Assembly (NCBI GenBank): GCA_039000515.1
Contig: JBCFYV010000001.1
Span: forward strand, 36,809,620 to 36,873,619
Source of the DNA: Timema cristinae
Taxonomy: Eukaryota; Arthropoda; Insecta; Phasmatodea; Timematidae
Direction: 5' to 3'
DNA length: 64,000 nt
Shown: piece by piece, positions 1 to 11,989 of the stretch
Layout: every line of letters starts with the position of its first letter
How positions within the stretch are numbered: position 1 is the stretch's first letter
Translations under genes and position numbers: made by a program
The notes under the pieces: generated by a model
The model's input: the letters and a program-made list of their open reading frames with translations, nothing else
The model's database searches: none
What the model was told of the DNA's origin: nothing

Positions 1-740
1 TTAATCAGAATTATTATAATTATAACAGTATTCGAAACCTTTTAGGGCTCCAAGCTCTCTACTGACATAAACTTTATTGTGATGCTCTTTTTGTTTTCAA
101 TCTCTTCAATAGCAATATTTCTTGTAATTTTACCCTTGATCATGAATGTATTACATGTCCTTTCTCGGGTCTCTAGTTACCCAAAATTATTTTCTCTCGA
201 CAACTTTAGTATGTTGTATCCACAGCGGTAATCCAAGAATTTTCAAATTAGAAAATTATCATAAAAGAAAATCTAAACTCAGAGTTATTAAGGAACTCCC
301 TTATAATTATTTACCCTTCGAGGCTCTTCCCCGAATGTGTAGATTTACTTTATTCTAATGCATTATTTTTACTGTTATCATTTTTAAATACTTTAGCTTT
401 AACTACTCTCAAATTATTTATTATTTTTAACATAATTCTTTAATAATTATGTCTAATTTTTTGTAATTATTCATCAGTATGTATAATTATTTATCGAACA
501 TTTTTTTTATTATTGAATGTATTTTTATTGTACTTGTGTACTTTTGAATACTCGCCCATCATAAGTCTCATGAATGTTGGCTAGCACTATAGTACATGAA
601 ATTGAAATGTTTATTATTATTATTATTATATATTATATATTAAATTTTAGGTATATGGGCAAGAAACTTTTTGTGATTTCATAGCCAATATAATCCCATG
701 TACAAGGTTTTATTAAAAATTATTTTAGTTTTTAAAAAAG
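1..740 (+). mobile_element. Degenerate 3' end of a non-LTR retrotransposon (LINE)
   Basis: The first ~300 bases translate, with stops and frame changes, to a LINE ORF2 C-terminus: an 'LLGLQALY' motif followed by 'DALFVFNLF', the region after the RT where Jockey-like elements carry an LGLxxLxxRR...D pattern. The remainder is 3' UTR with an internal (ATT)n at about 611-632, ending in a conserved block at 650-740 that includes 'gtatatgggcaagaaac'. The same sequence lies in opposite orientation at 4546-5320, and its 3' terminus recurs at 37090-37215. The copy runs off the left edge of the window. It is a dead fragment; clade is uncertain. Confidence 0.6.
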
Positions 741-1661
741 GCCATTTCTAATAGGACTTTTTTCAATACCTGTAAATCCCACAAAAAGAGTAGAATAAAA
801 TATTCCTCCCTTTAATGTTTACAAAAGCCAGGAATTAATTCTATTATTTTTGAGTTATTCCTGTGGGAGCGTGGAAGGGTATTTAATGAATGCGCAAAGG
901 GATATATTATGGAAAAATTTATTGGTGTATAGAGCTAGCTCACAGCTTATTACCGATACGAATACATGAAATTTAAAGTGTGGAAGCAGGGTGGAGACAA
1001 AATTCCCCCCCTTTCCCTTACCTTGACATAAATAAGAATTTGGTTTTAGTAGATAAAACATACTCACCCTCACCCCAATATCAGAAACATATTTATCTAT
1101 ACTTTTCGTAGTACAACCATGTTTGAATGATGGTTCTTGACTGCCTAACTTAAATGTGTCCTCCTATTGACCACCTTCTAAGTCCACCTAATAAAGATAC
1201 AATTAGGAGATTTGTAGTTTTACTCTCTCTTCTCAGACATCAGAATCTTCCATTGATTCTAAAATATACATTTTTTTATATAATGGTTCATCTATAGGAG
1301 AAATAAAAGACTTTTGGCAATATTGCTTTCCACCCATTCACATAAAGAGCCATTCAAGCATTACTAACGTTAAACATTTTTAAATACATGCTAGTTTTAC
1401 ATACTCACATTTTTTTTAAACTGCCAAATAAAATTATAAGTATAAATCACGGTCGTAACTTCAATCTGTTGCAGATCAATATTTTAAAATAACAAGCAGT
1501 TATTTCAACATTGCAGGAAAGATGAATTTCTGCAAGATATTTAAACGTTATAGAATTCGATCCACTAAAGATACATTTTTTATAAAGACTTAATTTCACA
1601 GTTTTGTGTTAAGACGATGTACCAGTTGCGGATCGATAAATCAATATTAATCCTACTTCAA
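741..1661. other. AT-rich stretch, no feature recognised
   Basis: No coding signal, splice-bounded exon or clear repeat was found on either strand. The short open frames here have random-like composition. Confidence 0.5.
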
Positions 1662-1826
1662 TGGCCACATGGTCTAAGGCATCACTCTCGCAACCGACTA
1701 GACTGCCAATGTCAGGGAGCTAGAAATTTGATCCAAGTTGGGTGCTTTCTCCTAAATGGTTTTCAACTCTACCTAAACCATTAGTGTAATTAGTGCATGG
1801 GCGTATAGCTCAAATTCATAAGATAC
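1662..1826 (+). mobile_element. Old tRNA-derived SINE, type C, internally eroded
   Basis: It begins with a head like other type-C copies ('ggccacatggtctaaggc', an A-box-like segment) and continues through the body phrase 'cctaaatggttttcaactct' to a tail resembling 'gtgtaattagtgcat'. The B box is worn ('gaaatttgatcc'). Similar copies lie at 2939, 8940, 9866, 36120 and 41985. Confidence 0.5.
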
Positions 1827-2938
1827 TCTGCTAATAAAATGTATTATTTATAATACACGTGCCATGTGTGTCCTCTTCCTCAATGCCTAGGTTATTAGCT
1901 TTTTTGAGTTGTATAAAATTCACAGAACTACGACATAAAATACGTTAAAGAAAAATTACATAGCTTAATTTGTGATATAGTATTAAAAACTTCCCTAATC
2001 TCTAGTTGGGGGAATCCCTCACTATTTATTGATTTAATAAAACATCTCAGATAAATATGTGTAAAACCCTGCACAACGTAATTGCCAAATTGAATAAGTC
2101 TGAAATCATCTTTTTAGAGCTTCCATTTTTAATGTATTGCTTAAAGGTGGGTATTTACGTAACGGATTTTTTTTACCGCAAATTATCTAAATAAATAAAT
2201 AAAAAATATCCTATACATACATAAAGATTAATATTTTTTTCACAAGGTGATATAAACAGTTAAATATGTGTCGAGGGTGTCCTTGAATTTAATGAAAACT
2301 TCTTCTCTTCTTTTAAAAAATTACTAATCTTATGCCACTATGTTCATTCTATATTGGACAACTGTTGATATCACATTATGAAGAAAATGTAAATCTATAA
2401 TTTGTACTGAATCAATATTTCATTTATTTTGTCCAAACAGAAGTTTTGCTGTAAAAACTCAAAACACACCACTCTTAGTTAGAGTTCCCTACATCTCCAC
2501 CTTAATCTTATTAGACATCATTAATTCACTGGCTGAGTTCTCTCTTACACTCTAATTTGCACACCAGCATTAAATTATGTAAACAAAGATTCTGTTTATC
2601 TATATTCGTTCGTGTATTAACTAAAGTTCATATAATATGGACAGGTAGTTAGTTTATTGCAATGATAAAAAAATGCTTCACTAGCAATATTTTCCACACT
2701 TATTGTACATTTTGTCTGGTAACACTGGCAAGGGTTGTTTTTAAATATTCAGTTTATGTGCTCCTTATATTAATAGTCTAAAATATTGTGGATTAGAAGG
2801 GTAGAAATTTGAAAAGTTAAGGAGGAAGGTGGTGCACCATTTAGGAGAAAAAACTAATTCAGTAGATTTGACTGACATATTAACTTACTTTCCCGTCACA
2901 AGTAAACCAGATAACATAAGACTTAAGTCTTTTATTTT
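1827..2938. other. AT-rich stretch, no feature recognised
   Basis: Nothing coding or repetitive is recognisable. Only short open frames without family features occur. Confidence 0.45.
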
Positions 2939-3190
2939 AGCAACACGTCCTGTTACCTGTTCATGTTATAAGCATGTATACTAATTATTCTAATGTGTTG
3001 AAAGTTGAAGAATGTTGAATTTGGACGTTGTTTATCCGTATTTACGTGGAGGAAAAGGAATTTTGTTTGGACCTCTATTAGTAAATATGACCGGCATTCA
3101 AACCTTGATCTCCCTGTCATCACAAATCTAGTATTTTGATAGAGTAATGCCTTAGACCATGCGGGCACCAAAGTAGGTGTCGCTATATTG
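2939..3190 (-). mobile_element. tRNA-derived SINE, type C, reverse orientation
   Basis: Read on the minus strand it starts with 'gacacctactttggtgcccg' and an A-box-like 'catggtctaaggc', then a B-box-like 'aaggtttgaatgcc'. It ends near 2939 in a worn version of the shared 3' tail ('gtaacaggacgtgttgct'). Length about 250 bp, typical for a SINE. The 104-codon open frame inside it is incidental. Confidence 0.6.
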
Positions 3191-3689
3191 ATGTTCCCAC
3201 CAATGCAGGTATAAATTAATTTTAATTTGGAGAAGCATAACTGATAGAATAGACTTTGCTCTGACAACTTTAATAATAAACATCTAAAGGGTCATGTGAT
3301 CATTTTATTAAGGAACATCAGCTCTTTGTTGCCGTAGATGGAGATATCCGAGTTCAAATCCAGGATTGATGCTTAGAGGATGGTTTACCAATCCTCTCTA
3401 TCAATTTTGGTAAAGCTTAGATCTTTGCATAATACACCATAAGATTATTTATAATTCCATGGTAATATTTTGGTTGTTGCTATGCTGATTTTAAGTAAAG
3501 TAATAATGTTTTATCATTTCGACAATATGACACCAATATATTCCTCCAAAGATTATTCACTTGATTATTACTGTAGGTCCTTCTTTAATGAATTAATTCT
3601 GATGTTGATCTGCAGAATGTGTGGGAGAGTATATTGTGGATGCATGGATAGTAAATGTAATTATGTCGCTGTATAATGGAAGTAAAGCG
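3191..3689. other. AT-rich stretch with a possible SINE scrap
   Basis: Bases 3330-3430 contain 'ccgagttcaaatccaggatt', which resembles a tRNA B box plus SINE body, but no head or tail can be assigned. The rest shows nothing. Confidence 0.3.
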
Positions 3690-4550
3690 TGTCTACGTTG
3701 GATGGAACTTTGAATGTTTTGACATTGAGCAAGGTGTTTGACAGTGTTGTGTTATGTATCCATGGTTGTTTAATGTATAAATGGACAAGTGTATAAGGGA
3801 TGCTTGAGGGAACGTGGTTGATGTGCTATTAAACGAGGTTTATGTGAGGTTGCTTATATATGTAGATAATGCCGTATTAATGTCTGAGAATGAAAGTTGC
3901 TTGTAGAATGCATTAAATCATATGAATGTGGGGACAGACAGTTCATACGAATGTGGGAACAGACAGAATGGATCTTCTTATAAATTTCTCCAAATTACGT
4001 TGATATTTAATGAAAAGAACGAATCAGGAAATGATTGCCGTCTTTGTTAGTATACATGGAAAACTATTAGACAAAGTGAATGATGTTGAGTACTTGGGAA
4101 TAATATTTTGTGAACATGGAAGGATAAATTGTGAAATTGTGAGATGGGTGACTGTAACCTGCAAAGTAATGGGATTTATGTTGACTATTGATGAAGTATT
4201 GAAAGAAAAAATAATGGTGGCGAATAAAATTGTACCAACTCAAAAATTGTATGGATGTTAAGATTGGGTTCATCGGGATAAACATAAGATCAAGTTGATT
4301 GCGGTTGGAAATGGTTGAGAAATAAATGCATGCGGATTTTTTTTATGGACGGTGTAAATAATGAATGGGTGCTAAAGGTGTGCACTATGAAAGGAAATCC
4401 AACAGTCCAATGTGAAAGAATTCATCTTTCGTTGATTATGCATGGTAAGAAGATGAGTGTGGATTGAGTGACGAAGCTAATATATGAAGTTCAACTGTTT
4501 AAACTTAAAGGAACGGGTATAATACAAGCTAGTAGATATGACCTTTCTTA
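3690..4550 (+). pseudogene. Degenerate reverse-transcriptase fragment of a non-LTR retrotransposon
   Basis: Across shifting frames the plus strand reads like the post-catalytic part of an insect LINE RT. There is an 'FDSVVLCIHGCL' block (compare the common AFDSVxxxxLxxxL), then 'LINFSKL', then 'GKLLDKVNDVEYLG' with 'RVTVTCKVMGF', then a 'PTQKLYGC' block corresponding to the usual P-T-x-x-Y-G-x-E-x-W. The longest open piece is 4010-4261. Multiple stops and frame changes show it is dead. An internal 26-bp tandem duplication lies at about 3915-3970. The palm catalytic DD box is not recognisable. Confidence 0.7.
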
Positions 4551-4638
4551 AAAACTAAAATAATTTTAACAAAATCTTGTATATGGAATTAACTTGGCTA
4601 TGAAATCACAAAAGGTTTCTTGCCCATATACTTAAATG

Positions 4639-4688
<50 letters not shown>

Positions 4689-5457
4689 TAATGTTATTAA
4701 CTTTTCAATTTCATGTACTATAGTTCTGGCCAATAGTCGTGAGACCTATGTCAGGACAGCACTCAAAAGTACAAAAGTACCATAAAACTACATATAGTAA
4801 ACTAATAAAACGCTAATAGCTATATAATGATACATGCTGATAAATAATTACAAAAATAGTCCATAAATATTAATGATTGATGATCAAAATAATAAATAAT
4901 TTAATAGTAGTAAGAGACCAAGTATATAAAAATGATAACAGTAAGCATAAAATGCATTAGAATAAAGTAAATTAAAATATTCAATGGAGAGCCTCGAAGG
5001 GTAAATAATTATAAGGGAGTTACTTAAATATCTCTGAGTTTAGATTTTCTTTTATGATAATTTTCTAATTTGAAAATTCTTGGATTAGTGCTGTGGATAC
5101 AACATACTATAAGTTGTCGAGAGACAAACATTTTGGATAATCAGACGCCCACAAAGAACATGAATACATTCATGATAAAGGGCCAAATTATAAGAAATTT
5201 TGCAATTGAAGAGATCGAAAACAAAAAGAGCATCACAATGAAAGTCTACGTGAGTAGAGAGCGTGAAGCCCTAAAAGTTTTCGAATCCTATCATAATTAG
5301 GTCTATAATAAATCTGGTTATTGAATAACATATCAAAGCACGCAGCGATAAATTTCCTCTGAATATTTTCCAACCTGAGAGTAATATTATTAATAATATA
5401 TATAATAATAATAATAATAATAAAATAATAATAATAATAATAATAATAAAGTGTCAC
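4546..5457 (-). mobile_element. Degenerate LINE 3' fragment, inverted relative to 1-740
   Basis: On the minus strand, 5457-5233 encodes 'LRLENIQRKFIAACFDMLF' followed by 'RIRKLLGLHALYSRRLSL', a typical LINE ORF2 C-terminal region (L-E-x-x-Q-R-K-F ... L-G-L-x-x-L-x-x-R-R). After a stop the next frame continues 'DALFVFDLFNCKIS'. The 3' UTR then matches 1-740, including the conserved end 'cttgcccatatac', interrupted by an (AAT)n run at 4638-4687. A second trinucleotide run at 5404-5450 forms the upstream border, where repeat L begins. Confidence 0.65.
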
Positions 5458-5509
5458 AATTCAAGAGTGATTAGGACATTTTATCCACCAATAAAAAAAA
5501 TAAAAAAAT

Positions 5510-6420
5510 GTATATTTAGTTTGTAAACATTAAAATACTCTAGTGATTTATTTCATAGTTTATAGCATTAATAAATATATTTTAGTATCTAGTACCTTAG
5601 GGCAGAAAATAAAAAAATCCTTTTTTTACCTGCATAATAATAGCTGTATATTTTAGCTTAAAGTCTTTCGACATTATTAATTTCAACAATATACACTAAA
5701 TCTATTATTCCCAGCGTTTAATATTAACAGTTGTACTACAACGTATTTATTTATTTCTAAACAAGTCATTCAACAATAGAAATTATTGTTTTGTGCCCAT
5801 TAGTTTCCCATCAAGCCAATCTCAAATAACTTGGAATTGATGATAATATATTAATTAGTGTCAGGATAGAAAATAATTACAGATTTTTCTTTTAAATTTG
5901 CCCCCATTTATTTAGTTTTTCACTCCTTGAGAATACTTGAGTGCCAGAATCTATTACTTAACTCTATTATCTAATTTTAAAAAATAGTCTTAGGAGTGCC
6001 AAATTTAAATAAATGCATGTGAATAATTTGCAAGCGGGACAAATCTAAAATGCTTATGTTAAAACAAAATACACCCACAGTTGGAACCTGAACCATAGCC
6101 TTCTGGATCTGAGTTGAAAGTACTTTAGTAGTGGAATAGTAAGGGGTCCCACTTTTATGTATATACTTATCCAAAATCTCGTTGAAATGAGAAAAACTTT
6201 ATATATAAAAAAAAAGATATCGGATCTTCATGTAATAAACAAAATTTCGATTCCCGAACCAAATGCACTGAAGAAATGAGTCACAACACAAAATATACTA
6301 CTTTTATAATTTGGTTGTTAACTCTTTAGAAATTACCAACCACTCTTCATAAGAATACAATTCCTGATATACAAGTTCATTATTCCCTGTCTCACCTGAG
6401 AAGTATCAACTATGCCCATG
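5510..6420. repeat. Long unclassified repeat L, diverged copy
   Basis: This segment aligns over most of its length with 37330-38230 and 31360-32010. Shared landmarks include 'cccatcaag..aatctcaaata', a block near 5995-6110 with 'aaaatacac.cacagttgga', 'atctgagttga.a', and 'gatatcggat' near 6217. It is the most diverged of three copies and lacks the part equivalent to 32100-32816. No protein family was recognised in it. Confidence 0.6.
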
Positions 6421-7101
6421 GGAAGATCCAGTAAATAAAATTATGTATAAACAAGAACGAAGTCCAGGTAACCAACATCGCACAACGGCTAATTTATTGT
6501 AGTGGTAATTTACATTGAACCATATATTAAACATACTCTAATAAACAAGGGAGACTCATCACTTCTCCTATTCAACTAACATAACAATGTCTAAGACCAG
6601 GCTAAACGAGGAATAGTAAACGACCAGCATCCCCGTCTATACATTATTACAATGTCAACAATAGGTAAATTTAACCTCACGCTAGCTATCGCAAAAGATT
6701 ACAATGTTAGATATATTTCCCAAAACCCAGTTTACAACAGTTAGCTCGCTAACGCCTGAAACCATTAACATATTATTAGGTTCTTATTTTTGATAGATTT
6801 ATCTATACACCTCATTAAACCACATGTAAAGAAACATAGGGATATAAGATAATTGAAATCTATCACTTGCCGTTTATAAACAAACTAATATGCAAAAATG
6901 TCCTACTAGACTGAGAGCATAAAAAAGAAGCATTAATTTTATATGAGAGATAACCTTAAATACCAACCAATATTTACTAAATCCCGCAAGATTGTAATAA
7001 CAACAACCAGGAATTACAGCCATCTGACTGATCGCTAACTGTATTTTCCATATAAACAATCAAACTAATAATGGCATCTAACAAAGAGTTTACCTGGCCT
7101 T
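6421..7101. other. AT-rich stretch, no feature recognised
   Basis: Contains only short open frames with random-like composition. No SINE box or RT motif was seen. Confidence 0.4.
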
Positions 7102-7245
7102 TGCACCAAGAATACAACCCTAAGCTGAATATTACAATAAGTTGGCACATCAGCACCACCATTACACCCTAACCTGAATATTACAATAATTTGGAATATC
7201 TGCACCAAGATTACAACCCTAACCTGAATATTATAATGACGTGAT
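7102..7245. repeat. Three-unit tandem repeat, 50-bp period
   Basis: Units start at 7102, 7152 and 7202 with 'gcaccaag/gcaccacc', and each contains 'ctgaatattacaataa' or a close variant. The exact 50-base spacing in both intervals shows tandem duplication. It lies about 200 bp upstream of the CpG-rich candidate promoter. Confidence 0.8.
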
Positions 7246-7439
7246 CTAAGATTAATTTCCTGTCATGCAGACTTACGTTCTATTAGTCCTAGGGCCCTAC
7301 ATATCGCCCATGTAAGCCTAACGTCTATCAGGCACCAAAGAGTGACTTCCTTAGCAAAACATAAGCTTATATCTGATCTTACTCAGTGGAGGAAACAAGG
7401 GAAGGAGAGAATTACATCATAATGCGGTCACTATAATCC

Positions 7440-7720
7440 AATCATGAAGTCTATATCTGCCCAAGCACGTGTGCATAGCGCTGGTAGGACGGACACACAG
7501 TCAAGGGGGGCGGGAGTCACTTAGGGCCGCGGGATACAGAGAGCCTTTCTTCTAACAGTCTTTTCGCGCATGAGCGCTTTTGATAGATGTATCAGTTCAC
7601 AAAAGCACTAGAGCACGTTAACTGTCACTTTCTCACACAGAGTTCGATGTTTGTTGACGTGTTGTTGATGTGGCGTGATCATTGTCGTTGTACGAGAATC
7701 CAGCCGGTCCGTTGAACAGG
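7440..7720 (+). promoter_or_regulatory. Candidate promoter and non-coding first exon
   Basis: This is the most CpG- and GC-rich non-LINE segment of the first 40 kb. It holds a GC-box-like 'ggggggcggga' at about 7505-7515, an arthropod-type initiator 'atcagttc' near 7590, and a splice-donor match 'cagg|gtgagtaag' with the intron starting at 7721. No long frame is open between initiator and donor, so an exon here would be 5' UTR. No downstream exon could be linked. The composition and donor are seen directly; the promoter role is inference. Confidence 0.35.
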
Positions 7721-8939
7721 GTGAGTAAGATATGTAGTTTGTGCCGGGTTAGTCTCTCCACGGTACAAATCATTATTCTATTTCCAACGACATTTTAATC
7801 ATATTCACGGAGCTATGAGACCAGGCTTGATGGAAAAGGGTTTTAGTCTTCCTCTAACAAATACAGTAATTATTTGATAGGCTCACAACATAACATTATA
7901 AGATATTTGAGAACTAACAGAGAGATTTCCTTTTTGCCTCGAAATAAGAAGTTTCGTAGTTTTTTTTCCCTCTTTCTTATTTAAATGATTTAGGGTGGCT
8001 ATAAGTGAAGGCTGAAAGAGAGTATAAGCTTATACATAATATATAAGTAGTTCCAGAAAACGTTGAATTGTGAATATTATTTTAAAAGTAGGCCTATTTA
8101 TCATATCTATCATAAGTGAAATATAAAGATCACATTACTTGATGTATGAATTCCTTAAAATGGTTAGTAACTTTTAACTGTTAAATACTGTTATTACTAC
8201 CAGAATTTATGGCTAGAATGTACCTAAAACTTTTTTTACTTTTGAGTTCATCAGCATGACTGTATTATATATCTTTTCTGGCCCCAAACCTAACAATATA
8301 AAATCACTACCTATACTTTGATATTGTCTTTAAAAAAACATATGCATGCTGTCCAAAATATTCACGCTGGTCCTATAACTCAGGTAAGTACACTATTCAA
8401 ATGTATTTAATGAATAATACATTTATATTAAATTAGAGAATATTATAATTTATAGCTTAGATACAAGTCAAGTAGAATCATTTATTGCTACAACCAGAGC
8501 CTGGATAAGCTACAAAATGTAAAACATAATTTAGATATTTTAGGTTCATGTTTAGACGATTACTTAACTATGCGATTAATACATTAATTCTTTACGTATT
8601 GACACATATATATTTGAATGTTTTAACAATAACTTGACACAGTGACGCCAACATATATTAACGTCGGCGAGGGTTGAGGGGTTGGGAGCAAACCCTACAC
8701 AGCCAGAACTAAATATCAGTTTGTAGGGAGACATAAGGAAAATGTTAAATGGGCCTAGAAGCGTAGAAATTATTACATGGTAGCTTATGGAAACTATTTA
8801 CAAACATAAGTTCCAAAGTTAATCTTTCTTAATTTTAATATTAGTCCAGTGCGTGCTAGAGAAATTTCTCCATCTGGTATTATATCTGACTATTAGTCAT
8901 GACAACCTAGTCTTAAAATATATTTTAGCTTTGTGGGGT
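7721..8939. other. AT-rich stretch, no feature recognised
   Basis: If 7440-7720 is a first exon this would be intron. No acceptor-bounded coding exon was found. Confidence 0.4.
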
Positions 8940-9200
8940 GCAGCGAGAGTAAATCCAGTGCATGTGATGCGGACCATTGGACGCTTACCTTTTTTTAGGG
9001 TGTAACTTTCGCAATACACTGGATTGTCGATGACGATAAGATCGGGGTTCAAGTCCTGGCCAGGTTTACTGATAATTTTTTTCCTAAATGGTTTCCCATT
9101 TTCCCTCCATGCATATGTGGGTTCACTTTGTCTATATAAATTATTATCATTAATCCATAAGCGTAATAAGTTCATATGCTTATAATCCGAGTGGGTATAA
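8940..9200 (+). mobile_element. tRNA-derived SINE, type C
   Basis: A clear B box 'ggggttcaagtcctgg' lies at about 9044-9060. It is followed by the body 'cctaaatggtttcccatttt', 'ccctccatgcatatgtgggttcac', and a worn tail 'aatccgagtggg'. The head is interrupted by an A/T run near 8990. Confidence 0.65.
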
Positions 9201-9865
9201 AAACACGATTGAAAAACAACTAAATAAATAAAGCACGTAGTTAAAATAAATAAACCTACTCCCTTGTTAGTAAATAAAAAACCTGTAGATACACTGAATT
9301 AATAAAAAAATGTACCCATATTTTCGTATTATCACTATCGCAATGGTGTAGTGAACTTGTTAATGTGTCAGTATACCTAACCGGAAATTGAACCAGGTCT
9401 CTTTGCTACCGGCAATTCAATGTAATACGCGAGCGAAGCTTTATGATCATACGACCACAGACGCGGGTAGCACTGCAGTGAATGAGGGAAGAAAGCCATG
9501 ATCATGGTTACATGCTTGCATTTTATAAGTTTATTTTTAAGGTATATGGTATTAGCGGGAGCTAATTACTTAATCATTATATAGTATGGTAACTATATTT
9601 ATAAGCGTAACCTAGGCGATATGATATAATCCTTAAGAAAATATATCATTTAATTGAATGATATAATTTAACAAGTCAAGGAACCTTAGCAATAAAAAGA
9701 TTTGAACATTATGTTAAATTAACTTTATACCCTTCATATAGAGGAATTTTGGTGAAATTTCTTAAATATAGATAAAAACTTGCACCTATTCCCTAAATCC
9801 TTGGTTGCATAGTTAGAGAAATCGTGAATGCCCTTAATGGCCAGTGAGTTAAGTAGCCTCTGCTT

Positions 9866-10076
9866 CGGTAGCCGCAAGGTCTAACGCGCTACTCTCAAAA
9901 TTGACATGACTGCTGATAAATGAAGATCGGGGCTCGATCCCAGTCGGGTGGACTGAAGGTTAATTTTCCTAAATAGTTTTCCACTCTCACTCCACAAAAA
10001 AACTGGTGCAGTTCCTCTAAATTCAACCTTACTCATCCCTAAACACACTAGCGTAATTAATATATATATATATATA
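9866..10076 (+). mobile_element. tRNA-derived SINE, type C
   Basis: The head 'cggtagccgcaaggtctaac' carries an A-box-like segment. The B box 'ggggctcgatcccagtcgg' is at about 9931-9949, followed by the body 'ttttcctaaatagttttccactctcactcc' split by a short A run. It ends at 'actagcgtaattaa' followed by a (TA)n run at 10056-10076. The usual 'gggtagtaagacgcggtgct' end is missing, so the 3' end is truncated. Confidence 0.7.
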
Positions 10077-10664
10077 TTTGTATAATTCGACCAGTTAGTA
10101 ACTCTAGTATAACGCGGTGCTAAAAAATTAGAATTTGTAGCACTAAATATACAGGCTAGATTTTAAAATTATCTGTTTAAAAAACAATAATCCTTTATAA
10201 CTGTCGCTTATTGCCGGTTACTAATTTTACATAATATTTTAAAACTGTTGTCAAATTTCAAGTTTTAATAAAGGTCGCTAAGAAATTTTTACTTAATGAT
10301 TTTCAACTCTTTCTTCATGAAAAAGCGAGTATATTTTCTCTAAATTATACCCTCTTAACCTCTAATCTATTAATATAAAAATAAAATAGTTCATACGTGT
10401 AGACCGGCGCTCACTATCCTTTAATGTTGCATCCAGCGTTGCGGAATTAATTGAGACTGTTCAATTCGTGATATTCTTTTATAAGGTTATCATTATTTCA
10501 AGTTATTTTCACCTTTATTCTTACTTTAGCAAACCCCACAAAAATATGTCAAGTAGTGTGAGGTTAATCTGATGGGTTGGGGGAAAAATTATTTGAGTGT
10601 AAACAAGGACAAGCGTGTATTTAATTAACTATTCTCTCACTTAGCCCACTCTTAACTGGATGAT

Positions 10665-10840
10665 ATCAAAGTTTGTCGAGCAGTTGGTCTTCTCGTGTCG
10701 ATCGCTTGGTTGTCTATCACTTTGTACTCCTATACTTGAGCTTGTCTAGCAGTTGGTCCAAGTCGTGTCGGCCACTTGACCCACCCATCCTTCAAAATAT
10801 TTTTTTATAGCTTGTCGAGCAGTTTGTTGTCTAGCTGTTT
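10665..10840. repeat. Degenerate three-unit repeat, about 70-bp period
   Basis: Variants of 'gcttgtcgagcagttggtc' recur near 10672, 10740 and 10810. The first two are followed by 'tcgtgtcg'. The period of 65-70 bases suggests an old tandem duplication. Confidence 0.55.
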
Positions 10841-11084
10841 GTATGGTGCCAAAGGTTATCACTACTACATTGACGTCACAGACAAGATATGCTATTGCGC
10901 ACATCTCTTGTGGCCTCTACCTTGTATTCTAAGTATCGGGGGTAGCCCCAGAGTCGCACTACACTGCTTGCAAAATACGTAATCAGTGCTGCGACAAGTA
11001 GCTATGCAGGGAACTACAAACACGAAACCGCTTGTATCAGTCGTTCTTTCAGACCAGCAACGTAATTAGTTAGGTCCATCACCA

Positions 11085-11417
11085 AGAGAGCTAGTTGCAC
11101 AAAACTATCCCAAACTAAAGTATATCATTGAAATGGAAGGACTACCTTGTAAAACTTAAGAAGAGCTACCTGCACAACTACTAAGAAACGTCCATCTATT
11201 GAACTATTTGGACTGTTTAACTGACGCTGAGCTAGAGCTGCGATGTTGTCATATCTGTCAAGTTTTGTCTGAAAGAGTGAAGGGGGACCGAGCTAAATCT
11301 GTTGTTTTGAAGGACAAGTTTCTTGAAAGGCAAAGTTTAGAGTGCCGCTTTTATCAAAGAACACACTCTGCAGAAATCTGCTGCTTTATTTTTAGGTTGA
11401 ACTCATATAATCATTAG
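11085..11417 (+). pseudogene. Coding-like segment, family not recognised
   Basis: One plus-strand frame is open from 11199 to 11417 and, with one stop at about 11158, extends upstream to about 11085. Composition is protein-like: 'EMEGLPCKT' then 'LLNYLDCLTDAELELRCCHICQVL', then a charged stretch ending 'KFLERQSLECRFYQRTH'. The EGLP-like phrase followed by alternating acidic and basic residues is faintly reminiscent of SAP-like DNA-binding segments in transposon gag proteins, but this is not a firm match. It may be a mobile-element relic or an exon of an unknown gene. Confidence 0.25.
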
Positions 11418-11594
11418 TATGGTTTTCTGAATATTTCTTACCTAGCGGAAGAAATAATTTTCATTCGACTTTCTCGTTTCAGACAGGTGTGATGGTGACG
11501 AGATTGGGGTTCAAATCTCAGCTGATGTTTTTGAGGGTGTTTTTTCTTAAAACGATACCAAACACGCAATTTTTATTTATTTATATTTAGCACC

Positions 11595-11815
11595 TCATCT
11601 TATTACCCGTTGGGGCTGTAATCTTATGTACTAATGGTTTTAATATGTTGGGCATCAGGAAGGTTAAATTAAGAGGAGGTGCATTAGTATTTTAGTGGAG
11701 TGAGAGCGGAAAGATATTTAGGAAAACCATCTGAGTGTACCTGATCGGAATCGAACCGTGATTTCCCCGTCTTCAGCATGTCAGTTGAACACGGTGTCTA
11801 ACAAACAATAATAGA
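11595..11815 (-). mobile_element. tRNA-derived SINE, reverse orientation
   Basis: The left end 'agcacctcatcttattacccg' is the complement of the shared 3' tail. The body 'ggagtgagagcggaaagatatttaggaaaacc' and the B-box complement 'cggaatcgaaccgtgatttc' follow, with the head at 'gacacggtgtctaac..' near 11800. A partial forward SINE scrap with B box 'ggggttcaaatctc' lies just before it at about 11485-11570. Confidence 0.65.
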
Positions 11816-11943
11816 CTGGATTGCTTGTTGTGGGAAGATTGAAGTTCAAATAAAAGTAAGATATAATAATAGCCAAGCCAATGGAAATTTTTTTAAATTT
11901 GAATGGCATCAAAAGCTATTTAGGGTGGCCATTTTGCATTTAA

Positions 11944-11986
<43 letters not shown>
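11944..11986. repeat. (AAT)n microsatellite
   Basis: About 14 uninterrupted AAT units. There is no SINE body on its left side that I can recognise, unlike several other such runs in the window. Confidence 0.95.
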
Positions 11987-11989
11987 GAT

